A stretch of 64,000 bases of DNA from Aquabacterium sp. (GTDB taxonomy: Bacteria > Pseudomonadota > Gammaproteobacteria > Burkholderiales > Burkholderiaceae_C). Position numbers and translations under genes: made by a program. This document shows, piece by piece, positions 44,344 to 52,508 of this stretch (position 1 is its first letter; every line of letters begins with the position of its first letter). The notes under the pieces are model-generated. The model was not told the DNA's origin. It worked only from the letters and a program-made list of their open reading frames with translations, and did not search any database. The stretch is taken from positions 1-64,000 of the forward strand of contig NZ_JACPYU010000013.1 of the NCBI RefSeq assembly GCF_016195855.1, written 5' to 3'.

Positions 44344-45231
44344 ATGAGCATGTTGAACGAGACGATCCTGAGCCGAGATGGTTTGAAGCTGGTGCGCCGG
44401 CACTGGCGCGTGGCACAGCCCCGCGGCACCGTGGTGCTGGTGCACGGCATCGCAGAGCACAGCGGGCGCTACCACCATGTGGCGGCCCAACTCAATGAAT
44501 GGGGCTGGTCGGTTGAAAGCTATGACCAGCGTGGGCATGGCGAATCCGAAGGGCCCCGCGGGCGCCTGTGTCGTGATGATGACCTGGTGCAGGATCTGGC
44601 TGCCGTGGTGGCCCAGGTTCGTGCCGAGCAGGCGCCGGGCCCACTGTTGCTGATGGGGCACAGCATGGGCGGGTTGGTGGTGGGCTGCTATGGCGCCGAT
44701 CTGCTGGAGCCCCGCTCACCGACGGCGCCGCCCGACGTGGACGGCGTGATCATGATCTCGCCCGCGCTGGCCATACCCATGAACTGGTTCCGGCGCTTGC
44801 TCATGGCCAGCATGGGGCGCCTGGCGCCGGATCTGTGTGCGCGTACTGGCTTCAACCCCAAGGCGATTTGCCGTGATGCCGCTGTGGTGAGGGCCTACAA
44901 GGGCGACCCGCTGGTGCATGACCGCATCAGCCCGCGTCTGGCCCGCTTCATTCTGGAAGGCGGCGGCTATGTGCGCGCCCTGGCCGGCCAGTGGGTCAAG
45001 CCGACGGTGTTGCTGTATGCCGGGGCCGATGAGATCGTGGACCCGAAGGGCACCCGGCAGTTCGCGGACGCCGCACCGGCGCATGTTCACACCCGTTGCT
45101 TTCCGCACATGGCGCACGAGATCCTCAATGAACCCGACCAGGTCATGGTGTTCCATGCGCTGCATGCCTGGCTGGAGGCACGCTTCGCACCTCACCTTGC
45201 GTACCCCGGGGGCAGCTTGAACGCGGCCTGA
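44344..45231 (+). CDS. Alpha/beta hydrolase, monoacylglycerol lipase-like
   Basis: 295-aa cytosolic hydrolase. The HG oxyanion motif is VLVHGIAEHSGRYHHVA, followed by YDQRGHGESEGPRG, the nucleophile elbow LMGHSMGGLV, the acid in LLYAGADEIVDPKG and the catalytic histidine in FPHMAHEILNEPD. That set matches lysophospholipase / monoacylglycerol lipase proteins. The start at 44344 removes an unrelated 40-residue extension; the ribosome site is weak and ATG 44350 is an alternative. It is divergent from the AraC/hypothetical pair. Confidence 0.87.
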   Translation: MSMLNETILSRDGLKLVRRHWRVAQPRGTVVLVHGIAEHSGRYHHVAAQLNEWGWSVESYDQRGHGESEGPRGRLCRDDDLVQDLAAVVAQVRAEQAPGPLLLMGHSMGGLVVGCYGADLLEPRSPTAPPDVDGVIMISPALAIPMNWFRRLLMASMGRLAPDLCARTGFNPKAICRDAAVVRAYKGDPLVHDRISPRLARFILEGGGYVRALAGQWVKPTVLLYAGADEIVDPKGTRQFADAAPAHVHTRCFPHMAHEILNEPDQVMVFHALHAWLEARFAPHLAYPGGSLNAA

Positions 45232-45327
45232 TCCCTGTTGGCTGGATGCCTCGCTGGTGCGGGCCAGCCCTGGTGGTCCTATCATGGCTTCATCGAGCTT
45301 TGCGCTTGCTTGTGGCCACCAGATCAG

Positions 45328-46041
45328 ATGCCCTCTTCGATCCATTTCCATCATGCCGAGTCAGCACAGGCGCTGGCCCAGGATCTGGCGGGCTTTGTGG
45401 CGCAGCAACTGCGTGAGAGTCTGGCTCGGCGGGGGCAGGCCTTGCTCGTGGTCTCGGGGGGCAGCACGCCCTTGCCCTTTTTCAAGGCCTTGTCGGGCAT
45501 GGCGCTGGATTGGTCGCGTGTGTGCGTGACCCTGGCTGATGAGCGCTGGTTGCCACCCGATCACGCTGACAGCAACGAGCGCCTGGTGCGCGAGGGGCTG
45601 CTGCAGGGCTTGGCGGCGCAGGCACCGTTCCTGCCGCTGTTCAATGGCGCTGCTTCGCCCGAGGCGGCGCAGGCAACGGTCTCACAGGCCTTGGATGGCT
45701 TGCCCTGGCCGGCTGATGTGGTGGTGCTGGGCATGGGAGGCGATGGGCACACCGCGTCGCTGTTTCCGCATGCACCCGAATTGGCCGATGCGCTGGCCGA
45801 CGGCGCGGGGCCGCGTTGCCTGCCGGTGGCCGTGCCGGCCCTGCCCAATGTGCCTGTGCCCCGCCTGAGCCTCACCCGCCGTGCCTTGCTGGACACGCGG
45901 CACCTCGTCATCCATGTCACCGGGGCATCCAAGCTGGCCTTGATCAAGCAAGCCATGCAGGACGGGCCTGTCGAGCCATGGCCGATCCGGCTGGCCTTGT
46001 TGCAAAGCCAGGTGCCATGCGAGGTGTTCCATGCAGACTGA
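45328..46041 (+). CDS. pgl: 6-phosphogluconolactonase
   Basis: 237-aa enzyme opening 6-phosphogluconolactone in the pentose phosphate and Entner-Doudoroff pathways. Family motifs are VVSGGSTPLPFFKAL, the VTLADERWLPPDHADSNERL stretch and VVLGMGGDGHTASLFPH. The ATG at 45328 starts the conserved N-terminus; the longer frame from 45238 is not conserved. Its end overlaps the glk start by 11 bp, so both are translated together. Confidence 0.95.
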   Translation: MPSSIHFHHAESAQALAQDLAGFVAQQLRESLARRGQALLVVSGGSTPLPFFKALSGMALDWSRVCVTLADERWLPPDHADSNERLVREGLLQGLAAQAPFLPLFNGAASPEAAQATVSQALDGLPWPADVVVLGMGGDGHTASLFPHAPELADALADGAGPRCLPVAVPALPNVPVPRLSLTRRALLDTRHLVIHVTGASKLALIKQAMQDGPVEPWPIRLALLQSQVPCEVFHAD

Positions 46042-46993
46042 CTACCCCAAGTTGCTGGGTGACATCGGTGGCACCAATGTGCGGCTGGCACTGAAGCTGT
46101 CGCCTGACGGCGAGATCAGCCACATCCTCAACCTGAACTTGCGTGACCATGCCGATGCGGTGTCGGCCGTCGAGCATTACCTGACGCAGGTGGGGGCTGG
46201 CAGCGGCCCCATGCGGCCGCGCACCGGCAGCATCGGTGCAGCCGGGCCGGTGCTGGGCGACCACCTGCAGTTGTTCAACGCGCCCTGGGGCTTCTCCATC
46301 GAGGGCTTGCGCCAGGCCCTGGGCTTGACACGGCTGAGGGTGCTCAATGACTTCACGGTGCTGGCCTTGGCCTTGCCGCATTTGCCCCAGGCCGAGTTGC
46401 GGCAGATCGGGGGGCTGGCGCCTGTTGCAGGCATGACCATGGGCCTGCTGGGCGCGGGGACGGGCCTGGGCGTGTCCGGCCTGGTGCCCGATTTGCAAGG
46501 GCAGATGTCGCCCATTGCAGGGGAGGGTGGGCACGTCACCCTGGCCGCTTCAGATGACAACGAAGAGCGCCTGATCGCCTTGCTGCGTCGGCGCTTCGGG
46601 CATGTGTCGGCCGAGCGGGTGCTGTCTGGCTCAGGGCTGGTGGTGCTGTATGAGGCGCACGCGCAACTGGCGGGGCAGCCCGCCGAGGCGCTCATGCCGG
46701 CCGATGTGACGCAGCGTGGTCTGGCCGGACAATGCGCCCTGTGCGAGGCGGCCTTGAACAGCTTCTGCCTGTTCATGGGGACGGTGGCGTCCAACCTGGC
46801 CGTGTCGCTGGGGGCCCAGGGCGGGCTGTTCATCGGCGGCGGTATCGTGCCGCGCCTGGGCGAGTTCTTCGAGCGATCCGGCTTTCGCGAACGCTTTGAC
46901 GCCAAGGGACGCTATGCAGACTACCTGCGACGCATCCCCGTGTTCGTCATCCACTCGCCGTATCCAGCCTTGATCGGGGCGGCGCAGGCTTGA
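46031..46993 (+). CDS. glk: Glucokinase
   Basis: 320-aa glucokinase phosphorylating glucose with ATP. The phosphate-binding motif LLGDIGGTNVRLAL is N-terminal, VLNDFTVLALAL contains the substrate Asp, and LGAGTGLGVSGLV with GEGGHVTL and the C-terminal GGLFIGGGIVPRLGEFF complete the ASKHA fold. It overlaps pgl. Together with pgl it indicates use of glucose alongside autotrophy; zwf, edd and eda are not in the window. Confidence 0.95.
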   Translation: MQTDYPKLLGDIGGTNVRLALKLSPDGEISHILNLNLRDHADAVSAVEHYLTQVGAGSGPMRPRTGSIGAAGPVLGDHLQLFNAPWGFSIEGLRQALGLTRLRVLNDFTVLALALPHLPQAELRQIGGLAPVAGMTMGLLGAGTGLGVSGLVPDLQGQMSPIAGEGGHVTLAASDDNEERLIALLRRRFGHVSAERVLSGSGLVVLYEAHAQLAGQPAEALMPADVTQRGLAGQCALCEAALNSFCLFMGTVASNLAVSLGAQGGLFIGGGIVPRLGEFFERSGFRERFDAKGRYADYLRRIPVFVIHSPYPALIGAAQA

Positions 46994-47014
46994 GTTGATT
47001 CCCGATGACCCCGC

Positions 47015-48130
47015 TTACTCCGCTTGCAGGCGGGGCTGCATCTTGGCTGGGCTGCTGGGGAACGAGTGGCGCACGATGCGCCAGATCACCTGGCTGAACT
47101 GCGAGACCATGGAGCCGGTGTTGTACTGCACGCCATAGCGCGCGCAGATCTCGCGCACATGCGGCGCCATGTCAGCGTAGCGGTTGGCAGGTACATCGGG
47201 GAAGAGGTGGTGCTCGATCTGGTGGCTCAGGTTGCCCGTCATGATGTGCAGCAGCTTGCTGCCCGACAGGTTGGACGAGCCCAGGACCTGGCGCAGGTAC
47301 CACTGCCCGCGGGTCTCGTTCTTGACGATGCTCTTGGGGAAGGTTTGCGCGTTGGTGGTGAAGTGGCCGCAGAAGATCACCGTGTAGGTCCAGACATTGC
47401 GGATGCCGTTGGCCACCAGGTTGCCTAGGAACACCGACCAGAATGCGGGCCATGCCAGCAGAGGGAAGACAAGGTAGTCCCTGATGAGCTGGCGGCGCGT
47501 CTTGCGCAGCACCGGCGCGGCCTCCTTGAACAGCTGGCGCCAGGTGATGCGGCCAATGAAGACGCGGCCCAGGCGCAGGTCCTGCACGGCCACACCCCAC
47601 TGGAACAGCAAGGCGAAGATCACGGCGTACAGCGGCTGCAGCAAGGCAGCGGGGTACCACTTCTGTTCGGGGAACAGGCGCAGCACGTCGTAGCCGATGT
47701 CGTCGTCCATGCCGTGCACATTGGTGTAGGTATGGTGGCGGAAGTTGTGGGTCTTGACCCAGTTGGCGCTGGTGCCCACGATGTCCCACTCGAAGGTCTT
47801 GCCATTGAACTTGGGGTCGTTCATCCAGTCGAACTGACCGTGGATGACGTTGTGGCCCAGCTCCATGTTGTCCAGGATCTTGGAGATGCCCAGGATGACC
47901 GCGCCAGCCAGCCAGGTTGTCCACAGCCAGCCCTCGGGCATGAACAGGCCGGCCATCAGCAGGCCACGGCCCAGGACCTCGGTCCAGCGCACGGCGGCGA
48001 AGATGCGGCGGATGTAGCGGGCATCGCGTTCGCCCAGGTCGGCCACGGTGCGGGCGCGCAGGGCGTCGATTTCAGCGCCGAAATGCTGGAGCTCGTCGGC
48101 AGTCAGGGGGCGGCGGAGGGCTTGGCTCAT
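47015..48130 (-). CDS. Acyl-CoA/fatty acid desaturase
   Basis: 371-aa membrane desaturase with the diiron histidine boxes: GHNVIHGQ, HNFRHHTYTN and HQIEHHLFP. It introduces a double bond into acyl chains using electrons passed from its partner reductase. The stop of the ferredoxin reductase gene is 14 bp upstream, and with the divergent TetR regulator the locus matches the DesB-DesC-DesT module described in Pseudomonas aeruginosa, which controls membrane unsaturation. The ATG at 48130 gives the conserved N-terminus. Regiospecificity cannot be read from sequence. Confidence 0.9.
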   Translation of the reverse strand: MSQALRRPLTADELQHFGAEIDALRARTVADLGERDARYIRRIFAAVRWTEVLGRGLLMAGLFMPEGWLWTTWLAGAVILGISKILDNMELGHNVIHGQFDWMNDPKFNGKTFEWDIVGTSANWVKTHNFRHHTYTNVHGMDDDIGYDVLRLFPEQKWYPAALLQPLYAVIFALLFQWGVAVQDLRLGRVFIGRITWRQLFKEAAPVLRKTRRQLIRDYLVFPLLAWPAFWSVFLGNLVANGIRNVWTYTVIFCGHFTTNAQTFPKSIVKNETRGQWYLRQVLGSSNLSGSKLLHIMTGNLSHQIEHHLFPDVPANRYADMAPHVREICARYGVQYNTGSMVSQFSQVIWRIVRHSFPSSPAKMQPRLQAE

Positions 48131-48144
48131 GTCTCTTGTCTCAA

Positions 48145-49275
48145 TCAGATGTCCAGCGAGAGGTCGCTCACGGCGCGGCTGACGCACAGGCGCACCTGGG
48201 TGTCAGGCTCGGTGTCCTGATCGCCCGTGTTGATGTGGCTGGTGGTGCCTTCATGCTTGGTGCACACGCAGGTGTTGCAGATGCCCATGCGGCAACCGGA
48301 GGCGGGGTTCATGCCCGCTTGCTCCAGCGCGACCAGCAGGGACTGGCCGGACGACACATCCAGTGCGCGGCCGCTCTTGCGCAGTTGCACGCGCACGGTG
48401 GTGGTGGCCTCGGGTATCAGCGCAGGCGCTGCAGGGGTGAAGCCCTCGGCCAGGAAGCTGCGGGCCGTGCCAGCGGTCAAGGTGCGGGCGGCTTCCACGA
48501 AACCGCCGGGGCCGCAGGCATAGATCTGGCGCTCGGGCAGGTCTTTGACCAGCTCGGTCACTTGTTCGGCGCTGATCAGGCCCCGGGCCTCGTCGGCCAG
48601 TGTCTGGGCTTCGTGGGTCAACACCACCTGCAGCTTGAAGTTGGCGTGGCGCTGGGCCAGGTCGCGCAATTCGCGCAGGAAGCACAACTCGGCGCGGGTC
48701 TTGGCCCAGTAGATCAGGCTCAGCTCGACAGGCATGCCTTGCGCGGCCAGCTGGCGCGTCAGGCTCATCAGCGGGGTGATGCCACTGCCGGCGGCCAGGA
48801 ACAGCCATTTGCCCTGGGGGTGGGCGTTCAGGGTCATCTCGCCGAAAGACGTGCCCAACTCCACCACATCGCCTGCGCGGACATCCCGGCAGAGGTGGGT
48901 GCTGAGCTTGCCGCCCTCGACGCGCTTGACGGTGATCTCGATGCGCCCGTCACGGCCGGGCACATTGGTGATGCTGTAGCTGCGCGTGGTGCGCCGGCCA
49001 TTGACCTCGGCGCTCACATTGATGTGCTGGCCGGGGCGCACCTTGCCGCAGTGGCGGTTGGGCTGCAGCACCAGGGTGATGGCGTCCTGCGCTTCCACGC
49101 GGCGCTCCACCACGCGGGCCAGCGGGCGCGCCCAGGACCAGGCCGGGTTGATCAGGCCTGCCCAGAAATCGAACACCGATGGCTCGATCAGCGGCGCGAC
49201 CAGCCTTTGCAGGGGGCCGGCGCCGGGGCCGACCGAGGAGGTGGGGGCAGAAACGGACACGTGAACCACTTTCAA
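48145..49275 (-). CDS. Ferredoxin reductase partner of the desaturase (DesC-like)
   Basis: 376-aa oxidoreductase with a flavin-binding barrel (RSYSITNVPG), an NAD(P)H-binding domain (GKWLFLAAGSGITPLMSL, YACGPGGFVEAA) and a C-terminal plant-type 2Fe-2S domain with CRMGICNTC plus a later Cys. It supplies electrons to the downstream desaturase. Start choice is uncertain: ATG codons at 49347 and 49329 fall in or beyond the operator palindrome, so I place the start at a TTG (49275) with GAAGAG six bases upstream; a GTG at 49269 is also possible. Confidence 0.87.
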   Translation of the reverse strand: MKVVHVSVSAPTSSVGPGAGPLQRLVAPLIEPSVFDFWAGLINPAWSWARPLARVVERRVEAQDAITLVLQPNRHCGKVRPGQHINVSAEVNGRRTTRSYSITNVPGRDGRIEITVKRVEGGKLSTHLCRDVRAGDVVELGTSFGEMTLNAHPQGKWLFLAAGSGITPLMSLTRQLAAQGMPVELSLIYWAKTRAELCFLRELRDLAQRHANFKLQVVLTHEAQTLADEARGLISAEQVTELVKDLPERQIYACGPGGFVEAARTLTAGTARSFLAEGFTPAAPALIPEATTTVRVQLRKSGRALDVSSGQSLLVALEQAGMNPASGCRMGICNTCVCTKHEGTTSHINTGDQDTEPDTQVRLCVSRAVSDLSLDI

Positions 49276-49327
49276 AAACAGCTCTTCAGGCTGGTTGGCC
49301 TGGGAATGCGCGCAAGTATACGCAAGC

Positions 49328-49343
49328 ATAGACAATTGTCTAT
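49328..49343. promoter_or_regulatory. Operator palindrome of the desaturase locus
   Basis: ATAGACAATTGTCTAT is a perfect 16-bp palindrome between the divergent desaturase operon and the TetR-family gene, 55 bp before the regulator ATG. Size and position suit a DesT/FabR-like TetR dimer controlling both directions. The site was found by symmetry; binding is inferred. Confidence 0.72.
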
Positions 49344-49397
49344 ACACTTGTGCATTAATTGCTGACGATATGATGTCGGACCTTCAGATCGGCATCA

Positions 49398-50051
49398 ATG
49401 AGTACGAACCTGTCCCCTGTTCAGGTGGCCACCCCAGGCCGCAAACCGGTGATTTCCCGCGAGGACATCATGACGGCGGCGCTCAAGCTGGTGGGCCCGC
49501 ACCGCAGCGTGTCTTCCTTGAGCCTGCGCGAAGTCGCGCGGGAAGCGGGCATCGCGCCCAACAGCTTTTACCGGCAGTTTCGCGACATGGACGAGCTGGC
49601 GGTCGCCCTGATCGAGCGCGCGGGTGCATCGCTGCGCCAGATCATCGGGGAGGCCCGTCAGCGGGCCACTGCAGATCGCAGCGTGGTGCGGGGCTCTGTC
49701 GAAGCCTTCATGGAGCAACTGCACACAGACGACCGCTTGCTGCAGATCCTGCTGCGTGAAGGCACGGTCGGGTCATCGGCGTTCAAGCAAGCCGTGGACA
49801 AGCAGCTCAATTTCTTTGAAGAAGAGTTGAAGCTGGATCTGATCCGCCTGGCAGAAGCCAACAAGACAGGCTTGTTCGAGCCGGCACTGACGGCCAAGGC
49901 CATCACGCGGCTGGTGTTCACCATGGGCGCCACGGCCATGGACCTGCCGCAGGACAAGTACACCGAGCTGACTGAGCAGGTGGTGTTGATGGTCCGCATG
50001 ATCGTGACGGGCACGCAGACGCTGGCGGTGACGGGTTCACCGGATCGCTGA
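49398..50051 (+). CDS. TetR-family regulator, DesT/FabR-like
   Basis: 217-aa regulator with an N-terminal helix-turn-helix (SREDIMTAALKLVGPHRSVSSLSLREVAREAGIAPNSFYRQFRDMDELAVAL) and a ligand-binding domain (about residues 70-210). The order of motifs and the divergent desaturase/reductase operon fit DesT, which senses the saturation of acyl-CoA and represses the desaturase genes, or FabR. The control palindrome lies at 49328-49343. Confidence 0.85.
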   Translation: MSTNLSPVQVATPGRKPVISREDIMTAALKLVGPHRSVSSLSLREVAREAGIAPNSFYRQFRDMDELAVALIERAGASLRQIIGEARQRATADRSVVRGSVEAFMEQLHTDDRLLQILLREGTVGSSAFKQAVDKQLNFFEEELKLDLIRLAEANKTGLFEPALTAKAITRLVFTMGATAMDLPQDKYTELTEQVVLMVRMIVTGTQTLAVTGSPDR

Positions 50052-50255
50052 CGGCCGCTGCGCTGCGCATGCAGGCGTTTGCTGTTCTCACCACACCCGG
50101 TTTTTGCACCTTGTTACGTGGTGTATAAATAAATTAATAAGACCCAGCAAATGGGGCGGGAGTGATTCATGGTCAGGTGCGTCGATGGCGCGCGCCTGCT
50201 TCACGGCTGTCCACTTGTTGTTGTCGATGTCTGACCTCAGGTGGAGTTGTTTGCT

Positions 50256-50657
50256 GTGCCCCTTTTCCGACTGAACGCGAATGCCGCGATGGGCTGGGTG
50301 CTGCTCGCCAGCGGCGCTTTGGCGTTCGCTGGCTTGGCCTTGTCGAACCTGCAGCAGGCTGCGGTCTTGGGGCTGGGCCCGCTCATGCAATGGAGCGGTG
50401 CGACGGGTGGGCTTTTTGCCGTGCTGGCCCTCTGCATGGCCTGGCTGTCCCGGGGCCTTCCCCTTTCCCTTTCATCCGGCCGCGACCTTGCCCTGCGTCA
50501 GCTCGGCAGGTTGGTTTGCCTGGCCTACCTGCTCGTGCACCTGTATGCCTTCACCCGTCTCGCAGCGCTGTGGACGGTGGGCTGCATGAGCCTGGCCGCG
50601 TTCGGCCTGGTGTTGAGCAAGCTGCCCGGCGGTGCGCGCCGTGGCGCTGCGTCGTGA
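50256..50657 (+). CDS. Small integral membrane protein, unrecognised
   Basis: 133-aa protein with four hydrophobic segments (residues about 12-30, 42-62, 78-100 and 104-122) and a basic tail, so it is probably a four-helix inner-membrane protein. I recognise no family. The GTG at 50256 is chosen because GGTGGAG ends 9 bases upstream; the GTG at 50241 lacks a site. The 204-bp gap before it contains an AT-rich stretch (about 50108-50145) that may carry its promoter. Confidence 0.55.
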   Translation: MPLFRLNANAAMGWVLLASGALAFAGLALSNLQQAAVLGLGPLMQWSGATGGLFAVLALCMAWLSRGLPLSLSSGRDLALRQLGRLVCLAYLLVHLYAFTRLAALWTVGCMSLAAFGLVLSKLPGGARRGAAS

Positions 50658-50703
50658 ATTGTTTTCTCTGTGTTTTCAACCAAGGCAAATAAAGGAGCCA
50701 AGC

Positions 50704-51153
50704 ATGAGTTTCGTCCGTACCCTGGCCAAAGTGGCCGTCGTGTCTTCGATCGCGTTGATGGCCGGTTGCGCCAGTGTGAACAAGGCCCCCGCGTCTGTGG
50801 ACGCCGAGTCCAAGCAGTTCAAGGTCAACGCTGCAGTGGCACAGGTTTATGTGTACCGCAATGAAACCTTGGGTGCGGCTTTGTCCATGCCCGTGGCGGT
50901 GGATGGCAAGGTGGCAGGCTCGACCGGCCCGCATTCCTTCTTCAAGTTCAACCTGCCTGCAGGCAGCCACACGATCACCTCGCAGGGTGACGAATCCAAG
51001 CTGACGCTGAACACCGAGCCGGGCAAGCTGTACTTCGTGTGGCAGGAAGTCAAGATGGGCATGCTCTCGGGCAGCTCCAAGCTGCAACTGGTTTCTGAAG
51101 ACCAGGGCAAAAAGGGCGTGGCGGAGTGCACGCAGATCCAGTCGAACTTCTGA
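50704..51153 (+). CDS. DUF2846 lipoprotein
   Basis: 149-aa lipoprotein with signal and lipobox IALMAGCASV (acylated cysteine near residue 22) and a DUF2846 domain: AQVYVYRNETLGAALSMPVAVDGKVAGSTGPHSFFKFNLPAGSHTITSQGDE. DUF2846 proteins are small outer-membrane or periplasmic lipoproteins of uncertain role. AAGGAG lies just upstream of the ATG at 50704. It could be co-transcribed with the membrane protein gene before it. A structured RNA candidate follows on the opposite strand. Confidence 0.88.
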   Translation: MSFVRTLAKVAVVSSIALMAGCASVNKAPASVDAESKQFKVNAAVAQVYVYRNETLGAALSMPVAVDGKVAGSTGPHSFFKFNLPAGSHTITSQGDESKLTLNTEPGKLYFVWQEVKMGMLSGSSKLQLVSEDQGKKGVAECTQIQSNF

Positions 51154-51167
51154 TCACCTTGTGATGT

Positions 51168-51303
51168 AAAAAAATTCAGTCCCCCCACCCATCCGGGTAA
51201 ACACATGAACTGCACATAGCCATGCAGCGGGAGCGATGCGGCCCCAGTGGAGAGATCGGGTCTGGAGCAAGCCCGGACAGGCTGGGTCCTTGGGGGGACT
51301 GAA
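51168..51303 (-). ncRNA. Candidate structured small RNA
   Basis: Bases 51175-51187 and 51291-51303 are perfect 13-bp inverted repeats (minus strand TTCAGTCCCCCCA and TGGGGGGACTGAA). They enclose about 103 bp with further pairing such as CTGCA/TGCAG and CGGG/CCCG. On the minus strand the closing arm is followed directly by TTTTTTT (51168-51174), as expected for a terminated transcript whose 5' and 3' ends pair. I recognise no known RNA (not SRP, tmRNA or 6S by eye). It lies between the lipoprotein and the Cro-like gene. No promoter is obvious. Confidence 0.5.
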
Positions 51304-51328
51304 CAAAACGTGTTGAAGGCCCGGACGA

Positions 51329-51556
51329 TCAGGCCCTCAACACCCACCAATTGACGCGCGGGTTGAGCTCTTCACAGATCACCTCGCGCTTGACGATGTA
51401 TTCGATGGTGGGGCAGTGCTCGGCCGGGACCACCGGCGCCTGGGTGAGCCAGTAGTGCACATGCGCCTGCGTGATGCCGTTGCCGATTTCGCGCGCGAGC
51501 CGGGTCTGCGAGCCGACGATGCCGATGGCTTTGAGTAAGGCTTCCTGGGGTGTCAT
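51329..51556 (-). CDS. Cro-like helix-turn-helix protein (YdaS/Cro type)
   Basis: 75-aa DNA-binding protein of the YdaS_antitoxin / phage Cro type: MTPQEALLKAIGIVGSQTRLAREIGNGITQAHVHYWLTQAPVVPAEHCPTIE contains one helix-turn-helix (SQTRLAREIGNGITQAHVHYWL). AGGAG lies 6 bases upstream of the ATG. It is divergent from a CI-like repressor across 82 bp, the arrangement of a lambdoid immunity switch. No integrase, replication or structural phage genes are present, so it is either a remnant or a domesticated switch. Confidence 0.78.
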   Translation of the reverse strand: MTPQEALLKAIGIVGSQTRLAREIGNGITQAHVHYWLTQAPVVPAEHCPTIEYIVKREVICEELNPRVNWWVLRA

Positions 51557-51638
51557 TGTTTTCTCCTGCAGACGTATTTGTAGTCAATTATCGATATTTC
51601 TGCAAGATGCCCAACAAAGAGTTTTGTAGCATCCACGC
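51557..51638. promoter_or_regulatory. Control region between the Cro-like and CI-like genes
   Basis: The 82-bp divergent region is AT-rich and contains two near-identical TTTGTAG blocks (51580-51586 and 51624-51630) and an ACAAA-N4-TTTGT inverted repeat near 51614. On the minus strand, GATAAT preceded at 16 bp by TTGGGC is a plausible promoter for the Cro-like gene. Operator identity is inferred. Confidence 0.4.
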
Positions 51639-52379
51639 ATGAGCAAGAAAAACAGCGAATGGGACAGCTATACCGGGCGCCTCCTGTGGGCCATGAGCCG
51701 GGCAGGCAAGACCAACCAGAGCGAGCTGGCCCGCGCGGTCGGTGTCAAACCCCAATCCATCCAGTACCTGTGTGATCCCAATGCTGGTGCGCGTGGCAGT
51801 TCGCACACGCCTTCGCTGGCGCGTGAACTGGGCGTGGGCGCCGAGTGGCTGGCAACGGGGCAGGGGCAGCCAACAGGTGCCATGGCACTGGGCACACGTG
51901 AGGCCGCTTCACCGGGGTATGCCGTGCGGCAGGTGGACGCGGGGCAAAGCCGTGCCCTGCGGGTGACAGGTGCCGTGCGTGTGGGGCCTCACGTGGGTGC
52001 CCAGCCCGGCGAGTTGCACAGAACGGATCTGGCCAAGGGGCAGGCTGACGGCTACCTGACCTTGCCTTTGATGCTGCCCGGTCCGCCCGTGGTGTTGCGC
52101 GTCCAGGGGGCGGCTTTAGCCCCAGGCATCAAGGACGGGCAGTTCCTGGTGCTGCAGGCTGTCCATGACGCCTTGCAACTGGAGCCCGAAGACACCTTGC
52201 TCATCACACTCACCGATGGGCGCGTGATGCTGCGCGAGTTGATGGTGGTGCGTGAAACCAGCTTGCTGGTGCTGCCTATGGCGGGTGGGCAGCCCGAGCC
52301 CCTTGCGCGCGAAGACATCGCCAGCATTGAGTTGATCGTGTGTGTGGTGCCGCGCCGCTGGTGGCGTGTGGGGGCGTGA
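51639..52379 (+). CDS. CI-like repressor with S24/LexA-type C-terminal domain
   Basis: 246-aa repressor with an N-terminal helix-turn-helix (MSRAGKTNQSELARAVGVKPQSIQYLCDP) and a C-terminal S24-like domain (about residues 125-235: LPGPPVVLRVQGAALAPGIKDGQFLVLQ, DTLLITLTDGRVMLRELMVV). The usual Ser of a self-cleaving LexA/CI domain would be in the MxPxxxDGD-like motif, here GAALAPGIKDGQ with Ala at the Ser position, so autocleavage may be lost. It faces the Cro-like gene and looks like the repressor half of an orphan switch. Confidence 0.78.
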   Translation: MSKKNSEWDSYTGRLLWAMSRAGKTNQSELARAVGVKPQSIQYLCDPNAGARGSSHTPSLARELGVGAEWLATGQGQPTGAMALGTREAASPGYAVRQVDAGQSRALRVTGAVRVGPHVGAQPGELHRTDLAKGQADGYLTLPLMLPGPPVVLRVQGAALAPGIKDGQFLVLQAVHDALQLEPEDTLLITLTDGRVMLRELMVVRETSLLVLPMAGGQPEPLAREDIASIELIVCVVPRRWWRVGA

Positions 52380-52508
52380 GGCGACCCTTCCCGATGCCAT
52401 GTTGAGGCCCCGCGCCAGCAATGGCCACGCACCAAGGTGGTCCATAACTTGCTGCTGTCACACAGACGCCTGCACACTGGTGCGGGCCAGCCCTAGCCGG
52501 AGATCTGT

